Assembly: GCF_963675165.1 (NCBI RefSeq)
Contig: NC_087377.1
Coordinates: forward strand, 14,566,198 to 14,630,197
Direction: 5' to 3'
Length of the DNA stretch: 64,000 bases
Source: Halichondria panicea
Taxonomy: Eukaryota > Porifera > Demospongiae > Suberitida > Halichondriidae
Part shown: piece by piece, positions 44,201 to 54,693 of the stretch
Layout: each line of letters starts with the position of its first letter
Position numbering within the stretch: the stretch's first letter is position 1
Notes under the pieces: model-generated
Database searches by the model: none
What the model was told of the DNA's origin: nothing
What the model saw: only the letters and a program-made list of their open reading frames with translations
Program-made: the position numbers and the translations under genes

Positions 44201-47200
44201 AAACGAAACATGTTATGTAACAGGCATTTGGGACAGAATTAATGGTTCTGAATAGAAACTTCATGATCTGTATTATTGCAGAGAGCGGCAGCCCCACCAT
44301 TGCTATATTGAACACTTTCATGATTTTTTGGGGCGAGCTATACAAATCCTGAAAATTGTCCCTTGGAAATTACTCAAAAATTAATGGTGCACATCAAAAC
44401 ACCACGCCCGTACCTTGTGTCTTGGTGGTAGAACTCCTCGAGAACTATAGAGGTGAATCAGTTTCCTGACACCCTCTTTGTTGAGAGGGATCTGCCAGCG
44501 ATAATAGACCTCTACGGCAAACACCAGGCTAGACAGTACATACCCCAGCCAGAACAACCACCAGAAAATTGGACTGTAACTGAATATCTGTAATTGGCGA
44601 GAAAAAATAGGGGAGAGAGGGGTTAATTGGATTTAGACCTGTCACAGATATATTCTACCCAAATACCGTATAGCGAGTAATTTTCGTGGGGTAAAAATAC
44701 GAAAACGGTGATTTTCGTGAGCTTCATTGCTTGCACTAGCTATTGCATGCCGGTACACCGCGCCTACGTTTTGGTGTTAAACATTTCGTGAAGGAAGCTC
44801 GCCTACGAATAATTATTTTCCGCCACGAAAATTACCCGCTATACGGTACTCATTGCATGTGTACATAATACAATAGAGTTCCAATAGCAGCACACTCTAA
44901 ACTGAAATGACGGGGACTCGAAGATTTTCTACCGTATACCGTATTACTAGAATATTTTGCGGGTGAAAAACCTTTGCGAATGAGCCAAATCAGCAGAAAA
45001 TTTGACTCTTTGCGATCTAACTATTGCATTCTGGCAAGGATCGTGCATGTGTATTTACTCATTTAGGTTTTGCGGATTTTATTGCCGCAAATTGGTCAAC
45101 CCTCACAAAATTTGCAAATATTTGATTCTTGCAAAACATTCTAGTAATATGGTAGCGGGTAATTTTCGTGGGGTAAAAAATTTGTTCAACTCGAAAAACG
45201 GTGGTTTTCGTGAGTAAAAATTCTTGTGGCTGCACTGCATGTATTCCTACGTTCTGGTAAGCCACGCCTATACGTTAAAATTTCGTGGAGGTCAGCTTGC
45301 CCACAAAAATAACAAATATTTTACCCCACGAAAATTACCCGCTATACGGTATATATCCAATGTAAATGAATGTGTTACAAATGTAGCCAGTACTTACCGA
45401 GCCGATCACCACAGTAACCATCAAGGTAGTGAGCACTAACATGATGTAATGAAGATTTGGAATCCAGTCAGGGTTTCTGCTCTGTATCAACTTGTGGATT
45501 CCCAGTCCGAGTTGGATGTACATAAACGTCGCATCGAACTTGAAGCTGTCTCTAGAAGGGCACATATGATACGCAGTACTCATAATAGCTTGTCCCATCA
45601 TCGCCATGCCTACAGTGACGCATGATATATTCATATGAGCATACAATTAGAGAGCGAGGTGTACATACCGAATGCGTAAATGATGCCGAAATTCTGAGGC
45701 ACCCCAATCCTCTGACGAACAGGCCTTCTTTTGTTCACCACCACATAGCAGTAATACAACTGCCTCCTGTACAAGGTTCCAATTAATACACGTACATGTA
45801 TTGCAGTGCCAAACGTCTATAGCTGTAATTAACTAACTATCCACATTTCTGCTAAGAAGGTATAATCTCAGTAACTCAGCTCAGAACTTACACTTCTTAT
45901 ACAAAATTAATACGAAAATTTTTTTTCTCATATTAATTTTAAAAAGGAGTGCCCTATAATTATAGTGTGTAACATACATGTATACACAGTTGAACGAGAA
46001 ACGTGATATTACCCACCTCCTGTACGTGATGAGTATGACGAGAAGTCCAAGGAGAAAGAAGGCGATGTTGCTGAACATATTGTTGACTGCTGTAAGGGGA
46101 AGTCCCCACAGTTTCGATGGCTGGGAGCACAGGAAGTTGTGGTAACAGATGTCCTCATTCCCTGAGGCCATTATCTATAGAGAATGATTTGTAGGTGCGT
46201 ACATTATCAATGGGACATTTTTATATAAACAGAGTACCATATTATAATACTTTGTTTGAAATATGGATAACAGATGCACATAATTATACTACCGTATATT
46301 GCTGGTAATTATGGTTTTCGTGGTTGAACACTGGACCATGAATATTTACCAACAAATGAAGTGACCTTTACCTGCAGTGCAAGCAGCAATCGCAGTAAAT
46401 TTGCTCAACCACGAATCCTTTGCCCCAAAAATTACCCGCTATACGGTATTTATTTTCACTCAGAAATGCAATGCTTTCGTACTACACTAAACAGTGAATA
46501 AAACAAGAGGAGAATAAATTAAGGCACATATGTACTATACCAAGAGTGCATGCATGCATGCACTCTTGGTACTATGTACACGCAGGGCTGCGTCTAGATC
46601 AGGGGGGGGGGCGTTTTGGGCAATTAAAAAATGTAGGAGGGGCGAAGTCATCAGAATTATAGCATGCAGTACGAATGAATCTGCCAAAAAAAAACTGTGC
46701 CCAGGGGGGGCGAATTACCCCCCTCGCCCCCCCCTCAATGCAGCCCTGACACACATATACTTCCATTGCATAGACTTGATTAATTATGTACATATAGACT
46801 TTATCACATTAGTATTGGAGTAAAATATGGACATCATTTATACAGAATCTAACACGAATCCATGCAGAAGGCGAAAGAATGTGATGTCAGACATAATTAT
46901 AGTGACACAATACTTACGTATCTGAGAGTGACGAGTAGCTGGTACACTGGTAGAGCGTAGAATGTGCCAACCACAAATACATACACAGGGTAATAGTCGA
47001 AGGTACTCTGGTGCTCGTCCAACTTCCCTAACTCAGACATGAGCACATTTACCTACAGATGTCAGTACGTGTGAAACTCATGATACAACTGAGGATTTAT
47101 AATTTTGGGGAGAAAGATAAGAGAGGTCCGGAGGTCTTCACTTTTCATAATTAATTTTTAGTAATTGAAATGCTATTTACTTGATGGTATAGACCCTCTC

Positions 47201-50200
47201 TATATAATTATGTGTATGTTTTATCAGCTGTGTAAGGGAGGGAGGTAATCTAGACTATTTATAGGGAAGCTGAAGATTTGCCCTTGCCTCCCCCCCACTG
47301 GATACCCTTGGCAAACCATGGAAATTGATCTTACGTGTATTTGCTTGGGGGGTGTTAATGATTACGTATATCGTATAATTATAGAGCATGATGCACATAT
47401 ATACTTACTGGGAAAGGACCATCGTCGTGCTTGTAAGATACTGGTGACGACTCATCATCGTCATCGTCACAATGGATGCAGTCTGGTACTGTACTCTGAC
47501 TGTCCTCGTCACTGTTGATAGAGGTGGGGCGCAGCGGACTACCTGCGCTGTCTTTGGGTGGCAGCTCAGCATCTAAAAGTTGTCGTTGTCGCAATAGCGG
47601 AGTGCTTTGATTGGACGGGGATGCTAGAGGAGATGCTGGAGACTGGCTTACGGTGGAAGTTTCCAAAGTGGCCGCTATGTGTGCGTTCGTATAAACAGAG
47701 GGATGGCTCACATAAATAAAACAAAAATGTATTGATGGAAAGAGAGTAAAATTAATGGTATAGAAATTTAATGCAAAATCTGATAAGCTGGACTGAAAAC
47801 AATACGCATAAACTATAGTGGGAATAATAGTGTGGTCACGGTAAATACCAAATACCGTATATAGCGGGTAATTTTCGTGGGGTAAAATTCGTTCTTTTCG
47901 TGGGCAAGCTGACCTCCACGAAATGTTAACATAGGCGTGGCTTACCAGAACGTATGAATGCAGTGCAGGCAACGAGACTAAATGAAAATTTTACTCACGA
48001 AAACCACCGTTTTCCAGATAAACGCATTTTTTATCCCACGAAAATTACCTGCTATACGTTACACAGTCATGTGTGTTGAGGTTGAGGTTGTCTCAAACAA
48101 AAGGTCACCTTTTTTAGCCAATCTCTTCCAGTGGACACCAGCCAACACAGCCAGTAAGGTAGGTCTCACTCCAATCACCGTATCAGGTTCGCCCTGAGTG
48201 GGTGATCTGGGTGCGGCTAGTGTACTATCATAATCGTCGAAGGGTGTGATGACCTCCTCGACCAACGTGCTTGCCTGTCTCTTCAGAGCATTGTACACAG
48301 GGTGGAGGTCAAACCTGCAGAGCCATGAGAATCAATAAATTTTTTTCAGCATAACTAAATACTGTGTGGGTCTATAAATCAACAAGTACAGGATTGATTC
48401 TGTAGCTAGGATCTAGATCAATGTTATTTGTGCCTCTAAGTTTCAGAACATCCCCTTCCTCACCTCCACCAGTCAAAGACGGTGATCCAAGCAAAACTGA
48501 CCACGTAGAATGTCAACAGTAGAGCCAAAGCCAATACTATGGCAATCTTGTACTCTTCACCTATGTCATGTATATAGAGAAACAAATGTAAACTCAACAC
48601 AGACATTTCTGTTGGATTAAGATGACATATTTTCGCGGCTATAATTTCTGCTATTCTGCGAATAAAAATTAATCACAAATATTATTTTGTACTCGCATAA
48701 AATTTCAATTAATGAATGCATTAAAACCACGAGCTTGCGAGTAATTACAAACGTTATTAACCGTATAGCGCGAAATTTAAATTTTCCATTAAGCAGCCTT
48801 TCCGCGAACATTGTGCAACGAAATGCTTTAGAGGCCATTTCACGAAATATATAAGTGCCTCGAAAATTTCGCGCTATACGGTATTCTGCAGCAGCAGAAA
48901 AATCTATAAGCGATTGCTTTAATTATCATCGATATTCAGTGATGCCTAATTACCTGTGAACATATTTCTTAAACGTAGATAGCGTAAAAAAATACAGAAC
49001 CTGTGAGTTAAGTATACCGGTATAGGCTTATTACTCATGCAAGCATGCGGTACAGCACAAGGGCATGACGTTATAACCTACTCATTGCTGACTGTGTAAT
49101 TTCAAGGATCATTGTACCTTTAGAATGAACTAATCAGATTGCAGATTCTACTCTACTGCATTGGAATTCGCCATGGTCTAAGCAATGCAAGTTAATGAGG
49201 TGGTGGGTGCTTTAAGTTGGAGTCAGGCTAGCCGCTACATCCTGGGTAATACAGGTATTATTATAACCACATCCTCGGTGATATTGATACATTACCCAGG
49301 CATGCATATTTACAACAATACAATCCTTTGATGTCTGACCACAAAGATTATAAGGATTCCTACATCTTGAATTGCATGGATAAATTGCATGGATAAATAA
49401 TTACTGTTTACGGAGCTTTGTGACCTTTATAACGTATCTATTGAACCCCCACATAATTAAAATATTTGTGGCTTTATTGAATTTAATGTCCCCTAAACAG
49501 TATTATTATTACCAGACAAAACCGTCTCCACGGTAACAGTCACATGCTTAATCCTCGAGGGCCCGGTGTAGAGAACAGGATCATAGTTGTGTGTCGTCTG
49601 ATTGAGTAAGTTCAACTTGTTGTATCCATAGTAGTTGCCATAGTCACAGTCGCCTTGTCGACCATTGTTAGGAAACACGGAGAGCACAACATAAAAAAAG
49701 TTGTAAGGAGAGCCATGATAATGTTTCTGTGGGTATGGGAGTTGGACATGTGATCTTCTTTAAAGGCAAAACTTAAAAGGCAAAACTTTAATTATAGTGT
49801 ACATGCAAATTATTAATCGTAATGCCTCACAAGTGTGCATGTACAACGCAGCCCTGATTTATCACTGTAAATATTTTGCACAGTTGTATAAAACTACGAA
49901 ACTTTTAAAAAAACTCACAAAGTGAGCTAGCTGAATACCTACCTCCACGTTGAACACAGCTAGTGACCTCATCGTTTGGAACTTGCCCCTGTCCTGAGGA
50001 TTGTCCATCAACTCAACCACAGGACACTAAAACAGGGAGGTATACGGCATATCAATTACCGTATTAGTTTTGCGAGCATCAGACGTATGTAAACTCTTTG
50101 AGCGTTGATCACTTCGCAAAAATAAAAACACAATACCGTATAGCGGGTAATTTTCAGGGGACAAAATATTCGTGGTTCAGCAATATTGAGACATTTCGTG

Positions 50201-52380
50201 GGTAATATTTTCGTGGTTGGAGCTTGCACTGCAGGTAAAGGTAAGCAAGGTTGCTTCATTCGTGGGTAAAATATTCGTGGTCAGACCTTCAACCAGGAAA
50301 ACCACGAATGTTTTGTCCCACGAAAATTACCATCTATACGGTAGTAAAACTGCAAAAGTACATTTTCTGTCTCATTTGCAACCAGCAAAATATTCTAGTA
50401 ATACGGTACCAAATTGAATTGAATGCGGCCACATTGGCCGGTAGAATAAACCACAACTAGACGAACCTTTCAGCCTACATTGTACATGTAGCTTACAATA
50501 TAAAAGAGGTGGACTGAATTGAGAGATTGAAAATAGCCAACCCTTCGAAATTCTGGGCACACCACTGTACGTGTATGTACGGTAAACAATGCATTCGCAA
50601 TACACTGAATTGATTTTTCGTATGGTGTAAATTCTTGGTGGCATCAGATTGTAAATTACTTTCTATGACATTTTTGTTGAGGCTAAAAGTTGCAACAAAA
50701 ACTCCTCCTCCTTTACTGTACTTTAGGCGTAATAATGTGAGGGGTATGGTCAGTGTTACAAATTATGTGTGCTTGAAAGGCAGCATGCTTGGTGGTATAC
50801 ACTCGTAGACTAGTGGATATGCACTCACATAGACATTCTGAATTGAAGCAATGGCACAAATGTCCCGGGTGTCATCGTCAGAGGTGATCTTGACTCTCAC
50901 ATCGTTCAGATCAGGGGGGTATTCAAATAACAGGTACTGGATGGGGGAGTGGTAAATATAACTATTATTATGTACATTGTTAGTCATTGGAACTTCATTC
51001 TGTGAATAGCACAATGCCTACATGCAGTGTAGCTATTACAGAGGTTAATTGTCCTTTCTGGGAGGAATAACTAAAACAACTTATGGTTATTTACGTGCAT
51101 TGCCCACTGTAGAGTAGAGATCAAGAGGATCAACTATCATGCAGTAATTAATGTACTAAAAGTCTATTTGCACCCCAGAAGGTATGTGGTCAATTATGGC
51201 TTCATTTATGCTTTATGTGGTGGACAAGTATGCCTGAGACTTCTACATGGAAAATGCTAACTTTTAGCTGGTTGGAGCTTACCAGCTCTACAGCATATAG
51301 ATAGAAGCGCTTTTTAACAAGGAATCCATGAAACTTTGAATTGCAGTACAGTATGACAAAGTTATGACAATTTTATGAAGGTCAAACTCAACACAAATAG
51401 ACTTTAACGTCTACTAGAGATGACTGATGTTCGAACTTATACATGTAATGAAGGCGGTGACTTACAGAAGGGCTAGAAGGAGATGCATAAAGCTCATCTG
51501 GCTTGTGCAGTCTGTAGGAAGTGAGGTTGTACTAGTAATAATGGGAGAAGACATAAATAATGAGAATTAGAGGGTTTTGAATCACATGAAGTTGCTATAG
51601 AAGAAAGGCCACCTAATTATATCAAGGTGTACTCACTGTAAACGATAATGTTTAACAATGTCTATTCGGAGAGTGATGTTGACAGATCGACTACTGGAGG
51701 TGGATAGGTCAACAAGGATTCCAGACTCTTCTGAACTGCTCAGGAAAGGGCACAGTATACGGTAGACCCAGGGGTATGCAATCCTGAAGGGAAGGGGTGG
51801 ATATAATTATTATAGTTCATAGAATATAAACTGCCTAATTCTTACTGCACCCTTAAATAGTAACACGAACATTCACGATAATTATGGTTTTGGAATAAGG
51901 AAATCTAGCCACTAAGGTTTCAGCTCAAAATTAGGACACCTTGATGATCTATAGGTTCCAAAGGTGTCTGCATTTAAAGTATTTACTGTATTTTCAGTAA
52001 TCCCCCTACACACTCAGTCCTGCATTAGTACTCCCCTCCGCCCACTCACCCACTCTCCACAAAAGGCACGGACCAAGACGTGACTCCCTTGCACTGTCTG
52101 ACAGTCACTAGCACCGGATGATCCATGACAGCATCGTCGCTGGCTGCATACACACGGAGAGCCTGCAACAAGTGCAATACTACCATTTCACAATCAAAAC
52201 GTGAAAGCTCACCTGTTTCTGAGTGGTCTGGTAGCAGAGACTCTGTGGAGAGGAGATGTTGAGTTGGAAGTAATGGTTCTCCTCAAACTTCAGTGAGTGC
52301 TCACACAATATTCCCTCAACATGGCAATGGAGGAGACCAGTTAGTAGGAGAAAGAGGTACAAACTTTGAGAGCTAAACAT
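41286..52380 (-). CDS. SIDT-like: SID-1 transmembrane family protein, second paralogue, 891 aa
   Basis: Same 18-exon architecture and intron phases as the gene at 28079-36884: 52213-52380, 52050-52162, 51637-51783, 51466-51511, 50829-50936, 49943-50026, 49513-49726, 48464-48560, 48109-48314, 47409-47674, 46918-47052, 46017-46174, 45669-45766, 45398-45609, 44414-44587, 43914-43960, 42801-43008, 41286-41480. Signal peptide (MFSSQSLYLFLLLTGLLHCH), ectodomain, TM1 (VLALALLLTFYVVSFAWITV), a cytoplasmic loop about half as long as its paralogue's and very acidic (CDDDDDESS), then the multi-TM core. Metal-site residues are retained: STAYHMCP (His628), FDATF (Asp639), HDIWH (His855, His859). Exons 1, 2 and 5 are ~93% identical to the paralogue at DNA level, while the TM exons are far more divergent. 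Introns hold a dense cluster of TIR elements. Confidence 0.93.
41729..42216. repeat. ~490-bp inverted repeat in the last intron of the second SID-1 gene
   Basis: Left-arm phrases GTTTATACCATACCCAAG, AGCTTTTGGAATACTCTGTT and ACAAACATATAACTCGTACA reappear as reverse complements on the right (42070-42190). Each arm is ~175 bp with a central ~140-bp spacer, and outer ends pair GGGGGGAATGGACATAAAT with TTTATGGTCCATTCCCCCC. MITE or foldback-like, non-coding. Confidence 0.8.
43441..43751. mobile_element. Interspersed repeat, GAGGCCGTGCCGCG family (copy 2)
   Basis: Starts GAGGCCGTGCCGCGACCAGT, then GGGTATAGTAGTCCGTTGG and a TTTG tract, and ends with AGCACTTCAGTGCTCTAGTT. Same family and orientation as 33473-33768. 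Located in a SID-1 intron. Confidence 0.6.
44011..44139. mobile_element. TIR element with TACCGTATA ends
   Basis: Ends TACCGTATAGGGGTAATTTT and AAATAACCCGGCCGCTATAT...ACGGTA. The interior GTATGATGCTCTTCAATACG resembles GTATTGTAGAGCATCATCCG near 11100 in DNAAF3 intron 10, which is a degraded relative in the opposite orientation. Confidence 0.55.
44664..44848. mobile_element. TIR element, GGGTAATTTTCGTGGGG family (copy 1)
   Basis: Inverted ends TACCGTATAGCGAGTAATTT and AAATTACCCGCTATACGGTA with subterminal TTTTCGTGGGGTAAAAA. About 185 bp, non-coding, in a SID-1 intron. Confidence 0.75.
44938..45152. mobile_element. TIR element, GAGCCAAATCAGCAGA family (SID-1 paralogue 2)
   Basis: CCGTATTACTAGAATATTTT at left and TTCTAGTAATATGG at right, with the internal TGAGCCAAATCAGCAGAAAA block. 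It directly abuts the next element at 45151, with no spacer. Confidence 0.75.
45151..45351. mobile_element. TIR element, GGGTAATTTTCGTGGGG family (copy 2)
   Basis: Left end GGTAGCGGGTAATTTTCGTG, right end AAATTACCCGCTATACGGTA. The left terminus is fused to the neighbouring element. Confidence 0.7.
46290..46448. mobile_element. TIR element, GGGTAATTTTCGTGGGG family (copy 3, shorter)
   Basis: Ends TACCGTATATTGCTGGTAAT and AAATTACCCGCTATACGGTA, ~159 bp, with GTTGAACAC/GCTCAACCAC subterminal pairing. It is in a SID-1 intron. Confidence 0.65.
46583..46748. mobile_element. Short TIR element, CAGGGCTGC family (copy 2)
   Basis: Ends CAGGGCTGCGTCTAGATCAG and CCCTCAATGCAGCCCTG with opposed G and C runs. 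It is the same family as 8085-8231, in roughly the opposite orientation. Confidence 0.65.
47853..48061. mobile_element. TIR element, GGGTAATTTTCGTGGGG family (copy 4)
   Basis: TACCGTATATAGCGGGTAAT at left and AAATTACCTGCTATACGTTA at right. The interior is close to copy 2 at 45151 but inverted (GACCTCCACGAAATGTTAAC). It lies between exons 10 and 9. Confidence 0.75.
48759..48883. mobile_element. TIR element with TAGCGCGAAATTT ends
   Basis: Ends AACCGTATAGCGCGAAATTT and AAATTTCGCGCTATACGGTA, ~125 bp. It abuts a fragment (48619-48757) of the ACCTTAAGGTGACATATTTT family, suggesting insertion into it. A degenerate relative (AGAGCGAAATTTTGATAAAT ... AAAATTTTGCGCTATA) lies at 55235-55452. Confidence 0.65.
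50057..50407. mobile_element. Nested TIR elements
   Basis: An outer element of the type found at 44938 starts TACCGTATTAGTTTTGCGAG (50057) and ends AAAATATTCTAGTAATACGG (50407). Inside it at 50134-50343 sits a complete GGGTAATTTTCGTGGGG-family element (TACCGTATAGCGGGTAATTT ... ATCTATACGGTA). The inner element is therefore the younger. Confidence 0.75.
51157..51412. mobile_element. TIR element, AAGTCTATTTGTGTTGAGTT family (copy 2, intron 4)
   Basis: The partner of 34967-35237. The right end AACTCAACACAAATAGACTT is well preserved, while the left end AAAAGTCTATTTGCACCCC is partly lost. Confidence 0.75.
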
Positions 52381-53269
52381 GTTTTGGTTGTTTTGATGTG
52401 TGACTTGTTTAATTAGTGCATGCACATGGCTTGATAAAGATCGTTAATGGGATATCTGAAATATTGACTATAGTAATTATTGGCCTGATTTCAAGCCGCG
52501 GATATCTTAGAAATCAGAGTACATGTACTGTGTGACTATACTAGTCTGGGGGCCAGACCTAATAGCTCGGGGGCAAAATCTAGAGAGCTAGGATTAGGTC
52601 TGGAGACTCTTGCAGCATTTCCGTGTGCTCTAGCGGAATGTGGCCAGAGTCAATGAAATGCATATCCTATATCATGTGATTTTTAACCCAATAAAATGCG
52701 AGTATTGCCTATGTGGAATTTGGATTACAGCCAATGAAATGAGAGCATTGCTACATCTACTCCTTCTTCATAACCTCCAATATCATAAGCTCCGTTTACA
52801 CGAGGCCTTTAATCCGGGTTGGAATCTGGATTAAATCTAACCGCGTTCGTATGGCGCGCCGTGTGCTTCAAAAACAACGTCTGCATGTACATAGGTGTGT
52901 CCTAGTTTGAATATACCGAGATAACATGCACGTGCAATGATCGCCTTATGTAGAGATCATGTCTCAAAAAAGTTGTGTGTGATTTTTTTCCAAAGGTAAT
53001 CATAAACCAAACATAAAAATGAACAAAAACACAAGTGAGCATGTCTTTCATCTCTAACTCTCTCCAGATCATGCAAAAAGTTGCTCCAATAAGCTCTTGC
53101 GGGATTACATATTGCATGGATGGATGGATGGGTGGACCAAGTGTACCAATAGCTGTATTTATTTCTTAGAAGTTCTTAGTTGTAAATCAGCAGTAACATA
53201 CTCGTATATATACTTCTACGTGTGACTCAAAATAGCTCTGGTATGTGCCCGCTTAGTCTAGATCAATTG

Positions 53270-53471
53270 TTCTATCATCACTATAGCTTCCGTATTCATG
53301 CATGCCATCATCACTATAACAGCTTCCATGCATGCATGCATGCCATTAATTTTACTATAGCTTTCATACCGTCTCAATATAGCTTTCATGCCATCATCAC
53401 TAGCTTCCATGCCATCATCACTATAGCTTCTATGCATGCATGCATGCGTGCCATCTTACTATAGCTTCCAT
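53270..53471. repeat. Imperfect tandem repeat, CATGCCATCATCACTATAGC unit
   Basis: Six or seven units of ~25-40 bp built on CATCATCACTATAGCTTCCA, several followed by a GCATGCATGCATGC run of variable length. Confidence 0.85.
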
Positions 53472-54595
53472 GTGTATAATATGCATGACTGCATGGATAC
53501 ATGTATTACTGTATACTATAATGGAACATCAAAACTGACAATACTTATAGCTTGCTCAAAATACACGGTCAATGATCATAATTATGTCCCATGCACAAAT
53601 TGTCCCCTAAAGTGCATGACTGCATATGCCGGGTATACTGCCATGGGAATTGAACATCACTACATACGTAGAAAACCATCAAATATATAGCAATCAGGAA
53701 ATAAGTTTAAATATTAATTTCGCGAAAAATGTACACATAGCTGTAACGGATTGGAGTTGCACTCTCGCCTGATTTTTGTTTCTACGCATTTTGTTGGTTT
53801 TTCCCTCGGCCAATGATCCTATATAGCACATTATATTTTGGCCAGATATACACGTATATATATATACAAATAAAGTTTGATAATAAGTAATTAAAGTGTT
53901 CAACCATGCATAGATAATACCTATATTCAACCTATATCACTTATATACATCCAATATAAATGCCTGATAACATTTGAATAGCAGGTCAAACTCACTGTAG
54001 TACTGTAGTATTGGTTTTTGTTCTGCACTGTAAAGTGGGTTAAGGTTATAGCATTAGAGTAGCGGCAGCCCTATATACTTGTCACTATATATATATACAT
54101 GTACAAGCGGAGTCATGCTCACGAAGTGTTTTATGTTAGTCATCAATAATTAATTATTATAGTGGCTCAAACATTTTAGCACACTGTGAAATTCCTAGAC
54201 CATGCAGTATCCTATACTCTTTCCCCTAACCCATGCATGCATGCATGCTTGAATTTCTGTATATCATTAGTCTGGATCCAGACCTCTTCTCAGGGGGGAG
54301 GGAAGATTGGAGGAGACTTTTGCAGCATCTCCGTGTGCTTTTGGAGTATATAGATGTACCGTAATCATTCTAATTATAGAACCAGTAAAAAATAATTATT
54401 TTTTTATAATTGGAACGTTTACGGTATAGCAATACTCCTCATTGGGCAATCCAAATTCCACAGAGTCAAATACTCTCATTTCATTGGATTAAAAATCACA
54501 TGACATAGGATGTGCATTTCATTGGCTCTGGCCACATTCCGACAGACCTAATTAATTCGGGGAAGTATCCATAATTTATAGCGCATGGGCAAACA

Positions 54596-54604
54596 GTATA
54601 AAAG
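54596..54604 (+). promoter_or_regulatory. TATA box of the metalloprotease-like gene
   Basis: GTATAAAAG lies ~90 bp upstream of the ATG at 54694, an appropriate distance for a short 5' UTR. It is followed by two copies of an ACTCNACGAAAAAGAACAA-like unit in the leader. Confidence 0.55.
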
Positions 54605-54693
54605 CACGATCTTTGACACTCACCGAAAAAGAACAACTTTGACTTTGACTCTCAACGAAAAAAGAACAAGAAAAGCCCACGGATCGGAGTGAA

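Larger units (their letters stand above)
52381..54693. other. Intergenic, repeat-rich; no gene seen
   Basis: It contains two diverged copies of one dispersed repeat in opposite orientation (52555-52790 and 54270-54550, sharing TGCAGCATNTCCGTGTGCT, GGCCAGAG/CTCTGGCCACATTCC and TCATTTCATTGG), a tandem repeat at 53270-53471, and the promoter of the next gene at its right end. Confidence 0.5.

Noticed and set aside
46530-46823. 97-aa ORF with SRSGGGAFWAIKKCRRG
   Set aside because: Falls across the CAGGGCTGC-family element and its G/C runs; the same peptide logic fails in the other copy.
53222-53464. 80-aa ORF rich in HACHHHY
   Set aside because: A translation of the CATGCCATCATCACTATAGC tandem repeat.
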